This document shows positions 16,831 through 25,967 of a stretch of DNA of 53,762 bases, in pieces (within the stretch, counting starts at the first letter, position 1; each line of letters starts with the position of its first letter). Source of the stretch: Lentisphaerota bacterium (GTDB lineage: Bacteria; Verrucomicrobiota; Lentisphaeria; Victivallales; Victivallaceae). Made by a program: the position numbers and the translations under genes. The stretch lies in the NCBI GenBank assembly GCA_015061745.1, contig SUWB01000017.1, positions 1 through 53,762 on the forward strand, written 5' to 3'. The notes below the pieces were generated by a model. It saw nothing but the letters and a program-made list of their open reading frames with translations. It made no database searches and was not told the origin of the DNA.

Positions 16831-18186
16831 TTATTTAAGAGCCAGTTTCCGCCATTTTTCGATGAGTTTGTCTGCCGTATCCAGACCGTAATTGCTGCTG
16901 CGGGGAGTGGATTCATAACCGCCCCGGCCATAGTTCCACGCATTGGGGATGTATCCTGAAAAAATCTCTTTTCCTCCGTTGTAGTTGCCGTGAGAGGTCA
17001 CGACACAGAATTTGTCACGGAAGATCGAACGCCGCAAGGTAAGTCCGATTTCCACAAAGGGTTCACTGGGCAAAGAGGCAAGAACAACTAAAGAACCGAA
17101 TTCGATCTTGGCCAGCAGAAATTCGGGCACTTTGGGGTGATCTGCCAAATCAAGGAGTTTTTCAGCAAAATACTTCAATGCAAAGGGCGTTCCTTTGGCA
17201 AGATCTTCACTGGTAAGATCGACGCCGTTACCGATCTTTGAAGTGTCGGTATCTTTGAATTTTTCAACAACTTTTCTTGCTTCTGCCACATCTTCAGGAT
17301 CCACCACCCGGGGAGAACTCTTGACTCCGGCAGTCACCATACGGATCTTTTTGCCGGGAGCACTTTCAAGTTTATCAAGGGCGGCGGCAACGGTTCCGGC
17401 ATATCCTTTACCGATACGGAAGGGTTCTTCAGGACAAGTCTGATTCATATCACTTGTGACATCAAAGTGGTTGATATTTCCTGAAGCTCCGATCAGAGGC
17501 AGCACCATAGCTCCTGCGGGGAACTGTGATTCAAGTTCACGCCGCATAACTCCCGGCCAGTCGGCAGAAACCCCCGTACCGCCAATAGTATCAGTATGGT
17601 TGACGATACTGGTTACAAGAAGCATAATCCCCTCATCATTTTTCACCGCCAGCACAGGGATCTGGGGATCTATTTCACCTTCAGGACGCAGAATTTCAGG
17701 ATTAAGTTTCCCGGGATTGGTCACGACAGTACCGTTTTTCATCCAGTAACGGCGGTTGAACTGAAACCGGTGATCCTGAGTCATTGTGTAAAAGAGTTCG
17801 CCTTTCTGCATATTGTTCAAAGCATCTTCAAGAGCTTCAGCAGCTTTGGCGGCAATAAACCGGCAGTACTCCATACTGTTTTTGTCGTTATAGTTGTCAG
17901 GACAGGTATGGCTGTGGGTGGCACAAATCAAAACATTTTTGGAAGAAAATCCTTTAAGCCCCCGGGCTTTAATGGCATCGAAAACAAGTTTATAAAGAAA
18001 GTAGTGGATGCTCAAAAGATCAAACTGGATAATACAAACATACTCTTTCCCCTCCTTGAACACCACCGCCCTGACCTCAATATCGTCAAGGATATGATCC
18101 CACATACGTTTGTTGAAGTAACCTGCCAGAGAAATGGGCATTTCAGGATTTGTACACCGTCTGCCAAGACCGAATTTGACTTTCAT
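16831..18186 (-). CDS. Neutral/alkaline ceramidase-like protein
   Basis: This 451-residue protein resembles the N-terminal domain of neutral/alkaline non-lysosomal ceramidases. It opens KVKFGLGRRCTNPEMPISLAG. It has the histidine block CATHSHTCPDN near residue 90, a second histidine in IVNHTDTIGG near 217, and SGNINHFDV near 256. In true ceramidases such histidines bind zinc. No signal peptide is present and the C-terminal immunoglobulin-like domain is missing, as is common in the short bacterial versions found beside sugar genes. The substrate may therefore not be ceramide. It is followed after 59 bases by the NanA-like gene. Confidence 0.75.
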   Translation of the reverse strand: MKVKFGLGRRCTNPEMPISLAGYFNKRMWDHILDDIEVRAVVFKEGKEYVCIIQFDLLSIHYFLYKLVFDAIKARGLKGFSSKNVLICATHSHTCPDNYNDKNSMEYCRFIAAKAAEALEDALNNMQKGELFYTMTQDHRFQFNRRYWMKNGTVVTNPGKLNPEILRPEGEIDPQIPVLAVKNDEGIMLLVTSIVNHTDTIGGTGVSADWPGVMRRELESQFPAGAMVLPLIGASGNINHFDVTSDMNQTCPEEPFRIGKGYAGTVAAALDKLESAPGKKIRMVTAGVKSSPRVVDPEDVAEARKVVEKFKDTDTSKIGNGVDLTSEDLAKGTPFALKYFAEKLLDLADHPKVPEFLLAKIEFGSLVVLASLPSEPFVEIGLTLRRSIFRDKFCVVTSHGNYNGGKEIFSGYIPNAWNYGRGGYESTPRSSNYGLDTADKLIEKWRKLALK

Positions 18187-18226
18187 AAAAATATATTCCT
18201 TCTCAAATTATTGGGGATAACAAAAA

Positions 18227-19771
18227 TTAAAAACCTGCCTTGCGGTAGTTTATGGCTTCAAAAATCGCACTTTCCGGTATTTGTTCAACGCCGGCAAGGT
18301 CGGCAATGGTACGGGCGACCTTGAGAATCCTGTCGTAAGCCCGGGGACTGAGTTTGAAACGGGTGATTGCCTGCCGCAAAAGATTTTCACTGGCTGCCGA
18401 CAGCTGACAATACTGCTGGATCTCCCTGCTGCCCATACGGGCGTTGCAGTACACTCCGGGGATCCGGGCAAAACGTTCTTCCTGCCGTTTTCTTGCGGCG
18501 ATGACCCGTTCCCGGATAAGGGCACTGGGTTCCCCTGCGGGAACTTTGATCAATTCATCCTGAGTCAGCTGCCGGACTTCAATATGCAAGTCGATACGGT
18601 CAAGAAGCGGCCCGGAAAGTTTTTTAAGATAACGCCGTTTTTCATCCGGTTTGCAGACACATCCAAGTTCCACGGCACCTCTGCCGCAGGGACAGGGATT
18701 CATCGCGGCACACAGGATAAAACGGGCAGGGAAAGTACAGCTGCCGCTGGCTCTTGAAATGGTCACACTGCCGGTTTCAAGGGGCTGCCGCAAAACTTCA
18801 AGGACATTGCGTTTGAACTCAGGCAGCTCATCAAGAAAGAGCACCCCGTTGTGAGCCAGACTGATCTCTCCCGGCCGGGGGTCGTGTCCCCCTCCCAGGA
18901 GTCCGGCATCAGAAATAGTATGATGAGGAGCAGTAAAAGGACGCCTTGTCAGAATGGGTTTTCCTGAACTGAGCATTCCCAATACGCTGTGGATACGGCT
19001 GGTTTCAAGGGTTTCTTCAAGGGTCATAGGAGGCAATATGCCGGGGAGCCGTGAGGCGAGCATAGATTTACCTGTTCCCGGAGGGCCGCACATAAGGATA
19101 TTATGTCCCCCTGCGGCGGCGATCTCAAGGGCTCTTTTAGCGATCTGCTGGCCTTTGACCTCGGCAAAGTCGGGTTGATTTTTTTCATCTTTTTCCTGAA
19201 ACTCCCTCAACTCGGCACGGCAGGGCAGAAAATCCCCGTTGTTGATAAGGTCAACAGCTTCCTGCAATGAAGCAAGTCCGAAAACGGGGAAAACTTTTCC
19301 TGCTGCAAGAGCGGATTCACAGGCATTGCCCAGAGGCACGGCCACAGCCTTGACCTTACCGGAGCGTCCCAGAACATCAGTCAGGGGCAAAGCTCCTTTC
19401 ACGGGCCGAATGGAGCCGTCCAGAGCCAATTCTCCGGCGAATCCAAAGGTTTTGATCCGTTCCTTATCGACGATACCGGATTCTGCAAGAAGACACAAAG
19501 CGATAGCAAGATCAAAAGAAGCTCCTTCCTTACGCAAATCAGCCGGAGCCAGATTCACAACGGCGTTCCCCGCAGGCAGGGGAAATTTGGAACTCATAAA
19601 GGCGGCAGTAATACGTTCCCTGCTTTCCCGGACCGCTGCATCGGGCAAGCCGACAATGGTAATCAGGGATTCTTTGGGGGACGGCGTATTCCCGGTACTG
19701 ATCTTCACCTCAACTTCAACCGGTATTGCATCTATTCCGGAAACGGCGGCAGAAAAACATTTCACAGACAT
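18227..19771 (-). CDS. comM: YifB/ComM-type Mg-chelatase-like AAA+ ATPase
   Basis: The 514-residue protein has the three parts expected for ComM. An N-terminal Lon-protease-like domain includes VGLPDAAVRESRERI. An AAA+ core has Walker A GPPGTGKS at about residues 229-236 and Walker B LFLDELPEF. A C-terminal helical Mg-chelatase domain has four cysteines in CPCGRGAVELGCVC. ComM is a hexameric helicase that drives branch migration when incoming single strands are integrated in natural transformation. Length is normal. It lies 13 bases after the Kdo-kinase-like gene. Confidence 0.93.
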   Translation of the reverse strand: MSVKCFSAAVSGIDAIPVEVEVKISTGNTPSPKESLITIVGLPDAAVRESRERITAAFMSSKFPLPAGNAVVNLAPADLRKEGASFDLAIALCLLAESGIVDKERIKTFGFAGELALDGSIRPVKGALPLTDVLGRSGKVKAVAVPLGNACESALAAGKVFPVFGLASLQEAVDLINNGDFLPCRAELREFQEKDEKNQPDFAEVKGQQIAKRALEIAAAGGHNILMCGPPGTGKSMLASRLPGILPPMTLEETLETSRIHSVLGMLSSGKPILTRRPFTAPHHTISDAGLLGGGHDPRPGEISLAHNGVLFLDELPEFKRNVLEVLRQPLETGSVTISRASGSCTFPARFILCAAMNPCPCGRGAVELGCVCKPDEKRRYLKKLSGPLLDRIDLHIEVRQLTQDELIKVPAGEPSALIRERVIAARKRQEERFARIPGVYCNARMGSREIQQYCQLSAASENLLRQAITRFKLSPRAYDRILKVARTIADLAGVEQIPESAIFEAINYRKAGF

Positions 19772-19784
19772 AAAAGTTCCTCAA

Positions 19785-20822
19785 TTACTGATTTTTACGG
19801 AATACTCCGGCAATATCGTCCAGATATCCCTGTTTGTAATCGCTTTCACAGCTTTTCAAATGGTTATATTTCAATCTCAGTGCCAATTCCTGAGCGGAAG
19901 CATTGGAACGGTATTGTTCCGGCAATTCATTTTCCAGCCATATTTGCTCTTTCCTGAGATCAAGGGCAAGGACACGCCGGTGAGGAATCCTTGCCTGGGT
20001 CAGAAAGAAGTGAAACAGAAAAAGCTCCCTTGCCTCAGGCAGAGTGACAACTTCGGCTGCGGCAAGTTCTTTTTCAGAAATTTCCACATCCACAAGGCGT
20101 CCGTCTGTTTCAAGGCGGGTGTATTTGAAATAGCCGTTGAGAATCTGGTATTTTCTTTTGGGCATATTTTCTTCAAGGTAAAAAGCCTCTTTTGCCAGAG
20201 ATTTTTTGAAATATGCTTCAGGATTCCTGACAGAACATTTTTTGAGCAGCTCGATCATTTCACTGTCTGAACAGCAGTTGCGGACTTCCATAATGCACCG
20301 CTCCATCAATCCCATACGGAAAAAGCGGTCAAAAAGAGTTCTGCGGCGGACTCCGTGAAGATCCACCAGACGGCACTCGGCAGTTTCAGGATTAATAAGA
20401 ATATTCCCGGGGTGCAGATCAGGATGATACAATCCGGACGCAAGCAGCCGCCCCAGAAACGCGGCAAAACTCTCATAGAGTTCCCAGGGCTGCCGGGTCC
20501 GGAAAAGCAATGCGGCTTCGGTAAAATTTTCTGCGGCCCGGGTCACGAGACAGGCTCCTTCGGAGCTTCTGCCGCAAGCAAGATGCTCCACGACTTCGAT
20601 CCCGGCGGCACGGCACACTTCTGCGGCACGGAATTCGCCGTAAAAACTTCTGCCTGCCCGCCGGTCAATTTTTATGTAATAGGCCCCATTGCGGTAAACC
20701 TTACGGACAGCATTGCTTTTAACCGTTTCCGCTCCGGCGAGCAATGCAAGAACGTTGCCCCCCAATTCTTTTTCAGCCTCTTTACCGGCAAAGTGCCAAC
20801 GGCCGGAGGATTGTTCTTTCAT
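19785..20822 (-). CDS. Lipopolysaccharide (Kdo/WaaP/InaA-type) kinase-like protein
   Basis: This 345-residue protein has a kinase fold recognisable by KIDRR near residue 52 (ATP lysine), the catalytic loop YHPDLHPGNILIN near residue 168 (H-x-D-x4-N) and LVDLHGVRR near 190 in place of DFG. This is the pattern of Kdo and heptose kinases that phosphorylate the LPS core on the inner face of the membrane. About 130 further residues follow without a domain I recognise. Its ATG overlaps the stop of rsmD (ATGA). It implies an outer membrane with LPS. Confidence 0.8.
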   Translation of the reverse strand: MKEQSSGRWHFAGKEAEKELGGNVLALLAGAETVKSNAVRKVYRNGAYYIKIDRRAGRSFYGEFRAAEVCRAAGIEVVEHLACGRSSEGACLVTRAAENFTEAALLFRTRQPWELYESFAAFLGRLLASGLYHPDLHPGNILINPETAECRLVDLHGVRRRTLFDRFFRMGLMERCIMEVRNCCSDSEMIELLKKCSVRNPEAYFKKSLAKEAFYLEENMPKRKYQILNGYFKYTRLETDGRLVDVEISEKELAAAEVVTLPEARELFLFHFFLTQARIPHRRVLALDLRKEQIWLENELPEQYRSNASAQELALRLKYNHLKSCESDYKQGYLDDIAGVFRKNQ

Positions 20823-21385
20823 AATTTTTTCACCGTCCCGATAAAGAACCAGACGCCGCCCAAATTACGCAAAGTGCCGTCATCAAAGGCTTCGGCATTG
20901 ATAAAATCCCCCCTTGCGCCGGGGGTATCGGGGATCTCCCACACCAGCAAAGCTCCTTCAAAAGCACTTTGGAAATCGGGATTTAAGGTCAATTCCCTGA
21001 AAAATCTGCCTGACTCCGCATAGGGGGGATCGGCAAAAATAAGATCCGCAGCAACGTGACTGTAAAGAGAAACAGCAAGAGCGTCCCCCTGAAGCGTATT
21101 CAGTTGAGTTTCCACCCCTGTCCGCTGCACTTTCAGGCAGTTTTCCCTGATGACAGCGAGGTGAGCTGACGAAAGCTCCACCAGAGTGACCTCAGCCGCC
21201 CCCCGTGAAGCACATTCAAGAGCAAAAGCACCTGAACCGGCAAAAAGATCAAGGACAGCGGCATCTGTCAAATCGCCCAGACTGTCCAAAAGAGCCTTGC
21301 GTCCCCGGCCGGAAGTGGGACGGACGCCCATTCCTTCAGGAACATTCAATTCAAGATTGCGTGCTTTACCGGCAATGATCCGCAT
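20819..21385 (-). CDS. rsmD: 16S rRNA (guanine966-N2)-methyltransferase
   Basis: This 188-residue protein opens MRIIAGKAR as RsmD proteins do. It has RPTSGRGRKALLDSL, the SAM motif VLDLFAGSGAFALE (about residues 43-57) and the catalytic FADPPY near residue 118. RsmD methylates G966 of 16S rRNA in the 30S subunit. Length is normal. Translationally coupled to the downstream kinase gene by a 4-base overlap. Confidence 0.92.
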   Translation of the reverse strand: MRIIAGKARNLELNVPEGMGVRPTSGRGRKALLDSLGDLTDAAVLDLFAGSGAFALECASRGAAEVTLVELSSAHLAVIRENCLKVQRTGVETQLNTLQGDALAVSLYSHVAADLIFADPPYAESGRFFRELTLNPDFQSAFEGALLVWEIPDTPGARGDFINAEAFDDGTLRNLGGVWFFIGTVKKL

Positions 21386-21439
21386 AAAGAACCCCTTTTT
21401 GTTTCAAGTAATTGTTCAGATGCAGAATATAGCACTCTT

Positions 21440-22423
21440 TCAGCGATCTTTCAAGTTCAAATCCGCATTGTCTCTTGCTGCCAGACAGGCCCGGGTGAGT
21501 TCAAAAGTTTCTTCAGAAGAAACGATACCGGGTTTCCCGTCAAGGATACCTCTGACAAAGTCGTAAAAAATACCTCTGTTTTCCCCGGGAGTGATCTCTG
21601 TGATACCGGCGGTATTGATTAATGTGCATTTGCCGTGAGCAACCTCAATAACGCCGTCAGTTCCGGCGATCCGCACCTGATCGTCTCCGTGGGTGGGAGC
21701 GGTCTGGGGACGCCAGTAGTCAATGGAGGCGGTTCCGATAATGCCGTTTTCCATTTGACACAGAACAGCGGCGGTCATTTCCAAATCGCCGTGATTCCGG
21801 TTTTCGGCACTGCTGTGAAATGCTCCGACGGATTCAAAGTTGGAATTGGAAAACCACAATATCCAGTCCAGAGCGTGACTTCCGACCCAGGGAATCGTTC
21901 CGCCGTAGGTTTCACGTTTCTTGTAGAAATCCTTGCGTTCACCCAATTTGTAGGATTTGCGGGCATTGATCATCTGCACCTTGCCGATAGCTCCGGAGCT
22001 CACGGCCCGGTAGGCCGCATAAAAGACAGGCTCAGTCCGCAGTCCCACCATAGAACCGATACGCACCCCGGGACGGGCGGCATCGTAGGCTTCCTGGATC
22101 AGAACAAGGTCTTCTTCGGTCAGGGCAATGGGCTTTTCACAAAAAACGTGACAGTTGTGTTTCAAGGCAGCGACACACATAGCGGCGTGTTCCTGAAAGG
22201 GGCCGTCCACCACAACGAGGTCACATTCGACTTCGTCAAGCATCTTCACATAGTCATCATAAAGGGCAAATTCCTTTGAGTAGTATCTTCTGACGCTTTC
22301 TGCCATAGGTTCAACGGGATCTCCGCCGCCTGAAATGGCGGCAATTTCGACTTCGGGCAAACGGGCAAGATCACGCAAGACATATCCCCAGTGTCCCCGG
22401 TAACCGATCAAAGCAATTTTCAT
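21440..22423 (-). CDS. Gfo/Idh/MocA family oxidoreductase
   Basis: This 327-residue protein has the family hallmark CEKPIAL near residue 95 and the later IPWVGSHALDWIL, with a conserved histidine in the active-site helix. The N-terminal nucleotide motif is unusual: LIGYRGHWGYVL instead of GxGxxG. It is only distantly similar to the other two family members in the window. It sits in a long minus-strand run 12 bases after an HD-domain gene and 54 bases before rsmD, with no sugar gene directly beside it. Substrate unknown; NAD(P) use is inferred from the family. Confidence 0.85.
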   Translation of the reverse strand: MKIALIGYRGHWGYVLRDLARLPEVEIAAISGGGDPVEPMAESVRRYYSKEFALYDDYVKMLDEVECDLVVVDGPFQEHAAMCVAALKHNCHVFCEKPIALTEEDLVLIQEAYDAARPGVRIGSMVGLRTEPVFYAAYRAVSSGAIGKVQMINARKSYKLGERKDFYKKRETYGGTIPWVGSHALDWILWFSNSNFESVGAFHSSAENRNHGDLEMTAAVLCQMENGIIGTASIDYWRPQTAPTHGDDQVRIAGTDGVIEVAHGKCTLINTAGITEITPGENRGIFYDFVRGILDGKPGIVSSEETFELTRACLAARDNADLNLKDR

Positions 22424-22435
22424 ATTATACTGTCC

Positions 22436-23176
22436 TTATTTTATAAGTTTTCTCACATATTCAAAAGCCTGTTCAGCAGAAACGATCTCTCCTGACAGCT
22501 GCAATTGTTTCAAATTTTTTAATATATCCCCCATTTCTTTTCCCGGTTTAACGCCGAGGGCGATCAATTCTCTGCCGGAGATCAGACTTTGGGGTTCGGG
22601 TTCTTTCCGGGAAGCGTATGCTTCAAGCAGAAAGTTGAAACAGGCCATTTTTCTGTGACAGCTGATGCAATCCAGCCGATGCAGTTCCAACTCCAATCCG
22701 AAAAAGGGCTGCTGCATCAAACTTGCAAGTTTGCTTTGCCGCATTTCTCTGACATAAGCAAAACGCATATGATTGCGGATAGCGTGGACGATCACGGCGA
22801 TATCATCCTGAGGGAACTCCAAATTTTCCAAGATGACTTCAGCCATTTCCGCTCCTTTTTCCTCGTGTCCGAAAAAGCGTATCCTGCCTGATTCCTCAAC
22901 GCTGCGGGTCAAAGGCTTGCCCACATCGTGAAGCAGCACGCTCCAGGCAAGAAGGGGATCCGGGTAAGCCATATGCCGGAGCATAAGCATTGTATGCTCA
23001 AAAACATCTCCTTCGGGGTGAAATTCAGGGGGCTGAGTGACTCCGATCATCGCCTGGATTTCAGGAAAAATTTCCTGAAGCTCCCCACTGCGGGCAAATT
23101 CACGAAACCGGATATCCGCCTTTCCGCTGCATAACACCCCGGTCAGAAAAGCTCTTTTTTCGCCGGGAAATCTCAT
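22436..23176 (-). CDS. Stand-alone HD-domain protein like the C-terminal half of CCA-adding enzyme
   Basis: This 246-residue protein contains VFEHTMLML (H61), LLHDVGKP (H83-D84) and FFGHEEKGAE, the HD phosphohydrolase pattern. The preceding stretch IFPEIQAMIGVTQPPEFHPEGD (split here as IFPEIQAMIGVTQ and FHPEGD) matches the part joining the RNA-binding neck to the HD domain in bacterial tRNA nucleotidyltransferases. The nucleotidyltransferase head (GGxVRD, DxD) is absent, and no such sequence lies in the 23.2-25.2 kb stretch upstream. It may trim tRNA ends or 2',3'-cyclic phosphates, or work with a separate head protein. Its ATG overlaps the stop of the upstream gene. Confidence 0.78.
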   Translation of the reverse strand: MRFPGEKRAFLTGVLCSGKADIRFREFARSGELQEIFPEIQAMIGVTQPPEFHPEGDVFEHTMLMLRHMAYPDPLLAWSVLLHDVGKPLTRSVEESGRIRFFGHEEKGAEMAEVILENLEFPQDDIAVIVHAIRNHMRFAYVREMRQSKLASLMQQPFFGLELELHRLDCISCHRKMACFNFLLEAYASRKEPEPQSLISGRELIALGVKPGKEMGDILKNLKQLQLSGEIVSAEQAFEYVRKLIK

Positions 23177-23652
23177 TTTTCACCCTTGCGGAATTTTTCG
23201 ATCAGCTCCAATTGCTTTTTCTGCAGCAGTTCAAGGGCGGTGGCATCAGTAACTTCTTCACCTTCAGGAGCAAGTTTTTTGCCCTCTTTGACGAGTTTTT
23301 CAAGATCGCTCATCATATCGAGCCCCTGGATCTTACCCAGCTGTTTCAAAAGAGCGGCATTCTTTTTCATATTCCGCTGGATCATAGAGACCAGTTTTTT
23401 GGCCTGTTCTGCATCTTCCCTGTTTCTCAGGAGTTTTTCCTGAAGTTCGTGGATCTCTTTTATTTCCTGCCGGATCGTTGCGGCAACTTTGTTGTGCTTG
23501 ACATCTTTGCTTTTTTTGGCCCGTCTGTTTTTCTGCCGCTGAGATTTGCGGGTACTTTTCTTTTTTTCAGCGGCACTCTCTGCGGCCTGACATTCGCAAG
23601 CTGCGACTCCGGCAAAAAGAACAGCCAGCAGCAGTAACACAATTTTTTTCAT
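23173..23652 (-). CDS. Small exported, highly basic coiled-coil protein, function unknown
   Basis: This 159-residue protein has a signal peptide (MKKIVLLLLAVLFAGVAACECQA, given in parts: MKKIVLLLLAVLFAGV, then AACECQA), a Lys/Arg-rich segment at about residues 29-53 and then a mostly helical, charged region (about 58-125) rich in E/K/L that is likely coiled coil. I recognise no family. The cysteines near the cleavage site (AACEC) could form a lipobox-like site, but the fit is poor. Its stop overlaps the start of the HD gene (ATGA) and it follows the membrane protein gene by 29 bases, so it belongs to the same operon. Confidence 0.7.
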   Translation of the reverse strand: MKKIVLLLLAVLFAGVAACECQAAESAAEKKKSTRKSQRQKNRRAKKSKDVKHNKVAATIRQEIKEIHELQEKLLRNREDAEQAKKLVSMIQRNMKKNAALLKQLGKIQGLDMMSDLEKLVKEGKKLAPEGEEVTDATALELLQKKQLELIEKFRKGEK

Positions 23653-23681
23653 ACAAGTATTTCTCCTTTAAGTTTTTATTT

Positions 23682-25247
23682 TCAATTTTGAGGGACAAAC
23701 AAACGGTAAGGCCTTTTGAAATGACTGAATCCGAACACCAGGTCATATCCGGGCAGCTCTGTAAATTCAGTAGTAAAGACCACACACTTTTTTTCCTGAA
23801 TAAGCTTTTCCACAGCTTCGCCGTAGTCCGGATATACATCATTTCCCCAGTTCACAAACATAGGATGTGTAAACCCCGCAGGGGCGGGAAACAAAGCCGA
23901 ATACAGCCCGTCGGGGGTATGATTCAGAACCCCTCTTGCCCGAATCTCAGGCGGCAGAGAGGTAAAAACGCTGTGTAACGTTTTGAAAATATTATGCTCC
24001 CCCTTAAAGATCCACAATCCCCTGATACCGGGAGCAGTTCCCGTCACCCGGGTGGGCAGCTTTTCAAAGTACTTGACAAGGACTTGCATCCGGAAAGAAA
24101 AACAGTACAGCAAAGGAATCAAAAGCAGCACAAGAAGTCCGATCCTGAGCCCTTTAGGACGGGCAAGGCCCCAAATCCCCTGAGCCGTCAGTGCAAACAC
24201 ACCGAAAGCAGGGATCGCCGCCCAGTAAAGATGACGGACACAGGGCACAGGGAAATATTGATGCCACGATCCCAATGCCAGCATCACCACAGCCAGCAGA
24301 GGCAGATTCTTTTGCAGCTGCTCTTTTTGATGGTAAAACAAGGGCCGCACAGCAATCAAAAAAGTGCCGCAAGCCAGCAATGGCAAAAGGGCAAAAATAC
24401 AATTTCCATACCCTGAAGCCCCGGTCAGAGGGATCATACTGTCAGAAAATTGACTCCACGACCAGCTGCCGCCCCGGGTCACGACAAACCCGAAAATAAA
24501 GGTAAAACATTGTCTCAGATAGTCGTTCCACGCTCCGGCAAAGGTCAGATAGGTTCCGAATAAAAACAAGATCCCCGCAGCTCCCCCGGTAAAGGAAAGC
24601 AAAGGAACATATTTTCGCAGATTTCCCTCACTATACGCCTGCAAAACAAGCAGAACCGCTCCTGCGGCAAAGGCCACAAGTCCGCAGGGAGTCCGGCAGA
24701 GAAACGCGGCTGCGGCAGCGGCTCCGGCTGTCAGAAGAAAGATGTTTTTACCTTTTTCAAGAAACTGCAATTGTCCTTCAAGACCGAGAAGCATAAAAAA
24801 GAGAGCATAGACACTTGACCACGGGTGAAAGGGAACCAGATAAAAGGGACAGAGCATAAAAAAGCAGCCGTACCAGAGCCACAAAAAGGGTTTCCGCAAA
24901 AACCGTTCCCAGATCCTTGTCCCCAGCACAGCAATAAGTCCATAAAAGAAAACGGTCGTCCATTTTATGACCAGATCCTCTGCACCAAAGAGCCACACAG
25001 GGATACTCTGTATCAATATGGCAAGAGGGCCGTACTGACTGAAAACCTCTTTGAAAAGCAATTTACCTTCTGCCGCAGCACCGGCGGCCCCCAGCATAAT
25101 TCCGTCGTGGTGGGGATCAAAACCGAAACGTGCCATTGTACCGAACCAAAGTATGGTCACGGTAAAGAGCAATATGTCACGAAAAAATTTTTTCCGGTAC
25201 CATTTTTCTTTTTGTCCGACAGTTTTTTGAGATTCAGAGATATTCAT
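23682..25247 (-). CDS. Polytopic membrane protein, probable GT-C type glycosyltransferase
   Basis: The 521-residue protein has about ten predicted membrane helices. After the first helix comes a periplasmic loop with FDPHHDGIMLGAAGAA, an Asp-containing motif like that used by GT-C (PMT/ArnT-type) glycosyltransferases, followed by SQYGPL. The soluble C-terminal part begins near residue 400. Such enzymes transfer sugars from polyprenyl-phosphate carriers to proteins or lipids outside the cytoplasmic membrane. The acceptor is unknown. The first 14 bases overlap the end of the upstream SDR gene, which indicates co-translation. Confidence 0.72.
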   Translation of the reverse strand: MNISESQKTVGQKEKWYRKKFFRDILLFTVTILWFGTMARFGFDPHHDGIMLGAAGAAAEGKLLFKEVFSQYGPLAILIQSIPVWLFGAEDLVIKWTTVFFYGLIAVLGTRIWERFLRKPFLWLWYGCFFMLCPFYLVPFHPWSSVYALFFMLLGLEGQLQFLEKGKNIFLLTAGAAAAAAFLCRTPCGLVAFAAGAVLLVLQAYSEGNLRKYVPLLSFTGGAAGILFLFGTYLTFAGAWNDYLRQCFTFIFGFVVTRGGSWSWSQFSDSMIPLTGASGYGNCIFALLPLLACGTFLIAVRPLFYHQKEQLQKNLPLLAVVMLALGSWHQYFPVPCVRHLYWAAIPAFGVFALTAQGIWGLARPKGLRIGLLVLLLIPLLYCFSFRMQVLVKYFEKLPTRVTGTAPGIRGLWIFKGEHNIFKTLHSVFTSLPPEIRARGVLNHTPDGLYSALFPAPAGFTHPMFVNWGNDVYPDYGEAVEKLIQEKKCVVFTTEFTELPGYDLVFGFSHFKRPYRLFVPQN

Positions 25248-25959
25248 AATTTTTCAAATGCTGCCCGCCGTCAAGGGGGATGACCGCTCCGGTGAGGGAG
25301 TCGTTGTCGATGATGTAAGAAAGAGTTTTCACCAGATCATCAGGTTCAATACGTTTGCCTGCGGGAACACTTTTGAGCACCTTTGACATTGTGGAGTTTT
25401 CCAATCCCGGGGGCGGGATCATAGGCCCCGGAGCAATGGCATTAAAACGCAAGTTCCGGTGAGCGTGCTCCAAAGCAAATGCCACAGTGGCATCGGCAAG
25501 AGCCTTGCGTGAAATGGCATAGATCCCGTTTTCGGCAGCGGGACGCAATATTTCCTGATCCACGATATTGATTACCACCCCGGGGGATTTTCTTTCAGGA
25601 GCGGCAAAACAACGCATCAGAGCAAGGGGGCTCCAGAAGTTGACTTCAAAGTAGCGTCTTGCTTCAGATTCCTCAAGAGCAATGGGAGTTCTGGCATAAA
25701 TGGACGCATTGTTCACCAGGATGTCCACTTCGCCGCACGCCTGCATCATCTTTTCCGCCGCCCCGGGAAGTGACAGATCAGCGGCAAAAAGTTTGTGCCC
25801 TGCACCGGGAAGCTGACTCAAAAGAGCCTCTCCTTCTGCCAGACCTTTGTGACAATGGATATAAAGGATCGCTCCCTGAGCTGCAAGGCTCCGGGAGATC
25901 TTTCCGCCGATCCGGCGGGCTCCGCCGGTTATAAGGACTTTTTTTCCGTTAAGTTTCAT
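25234..25959 (-). CDS. SDR family reductase, pteridine-reductase-like, with altered catalytic lysine
   Basis: This 241-residue protein has the SDR cofactor motif TGGARRIGG (residues 11-19) and NNAS at 83-86. D134 and Y147 are 13 residues apart, as in PTR1/FolM-type pteridine reductases, where Asp replaces the usual Ser. The catalytic YxxxK is changed: Y147-AIS-R151-K152, so Arg stands at the lysine position and Lys follows it. Pteridine reduction (dihydromonapterin or dihydrofolate) is a reasonable guess. It is the first gene of the long minus-strand run and has a near-consensus promoter. Confidence 0.8.
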   Translation of the reverse strand: MKLNGKKVLITGGARRIGGKISRSLAAQGAILYIHCHKGLAEGEALLSQLPGAGHKLFAADLSLPGAAEKMMQACGEVDILVNNASIYARTPIALEESEARRYFEVNFWSPLALMRCFAAPERKSPGVVINIVDQEILRPAAENGIYAISRKALADATVAFALEHAHRNLRFNAIAPGPMIPPPGLENSTMSKVLKSVPAGKRIEPDDLVKTLSYIIDNDSLTGAVIPLDGGQHLKNYEYL

Positions 25960-25967
25960 TTTTCACA

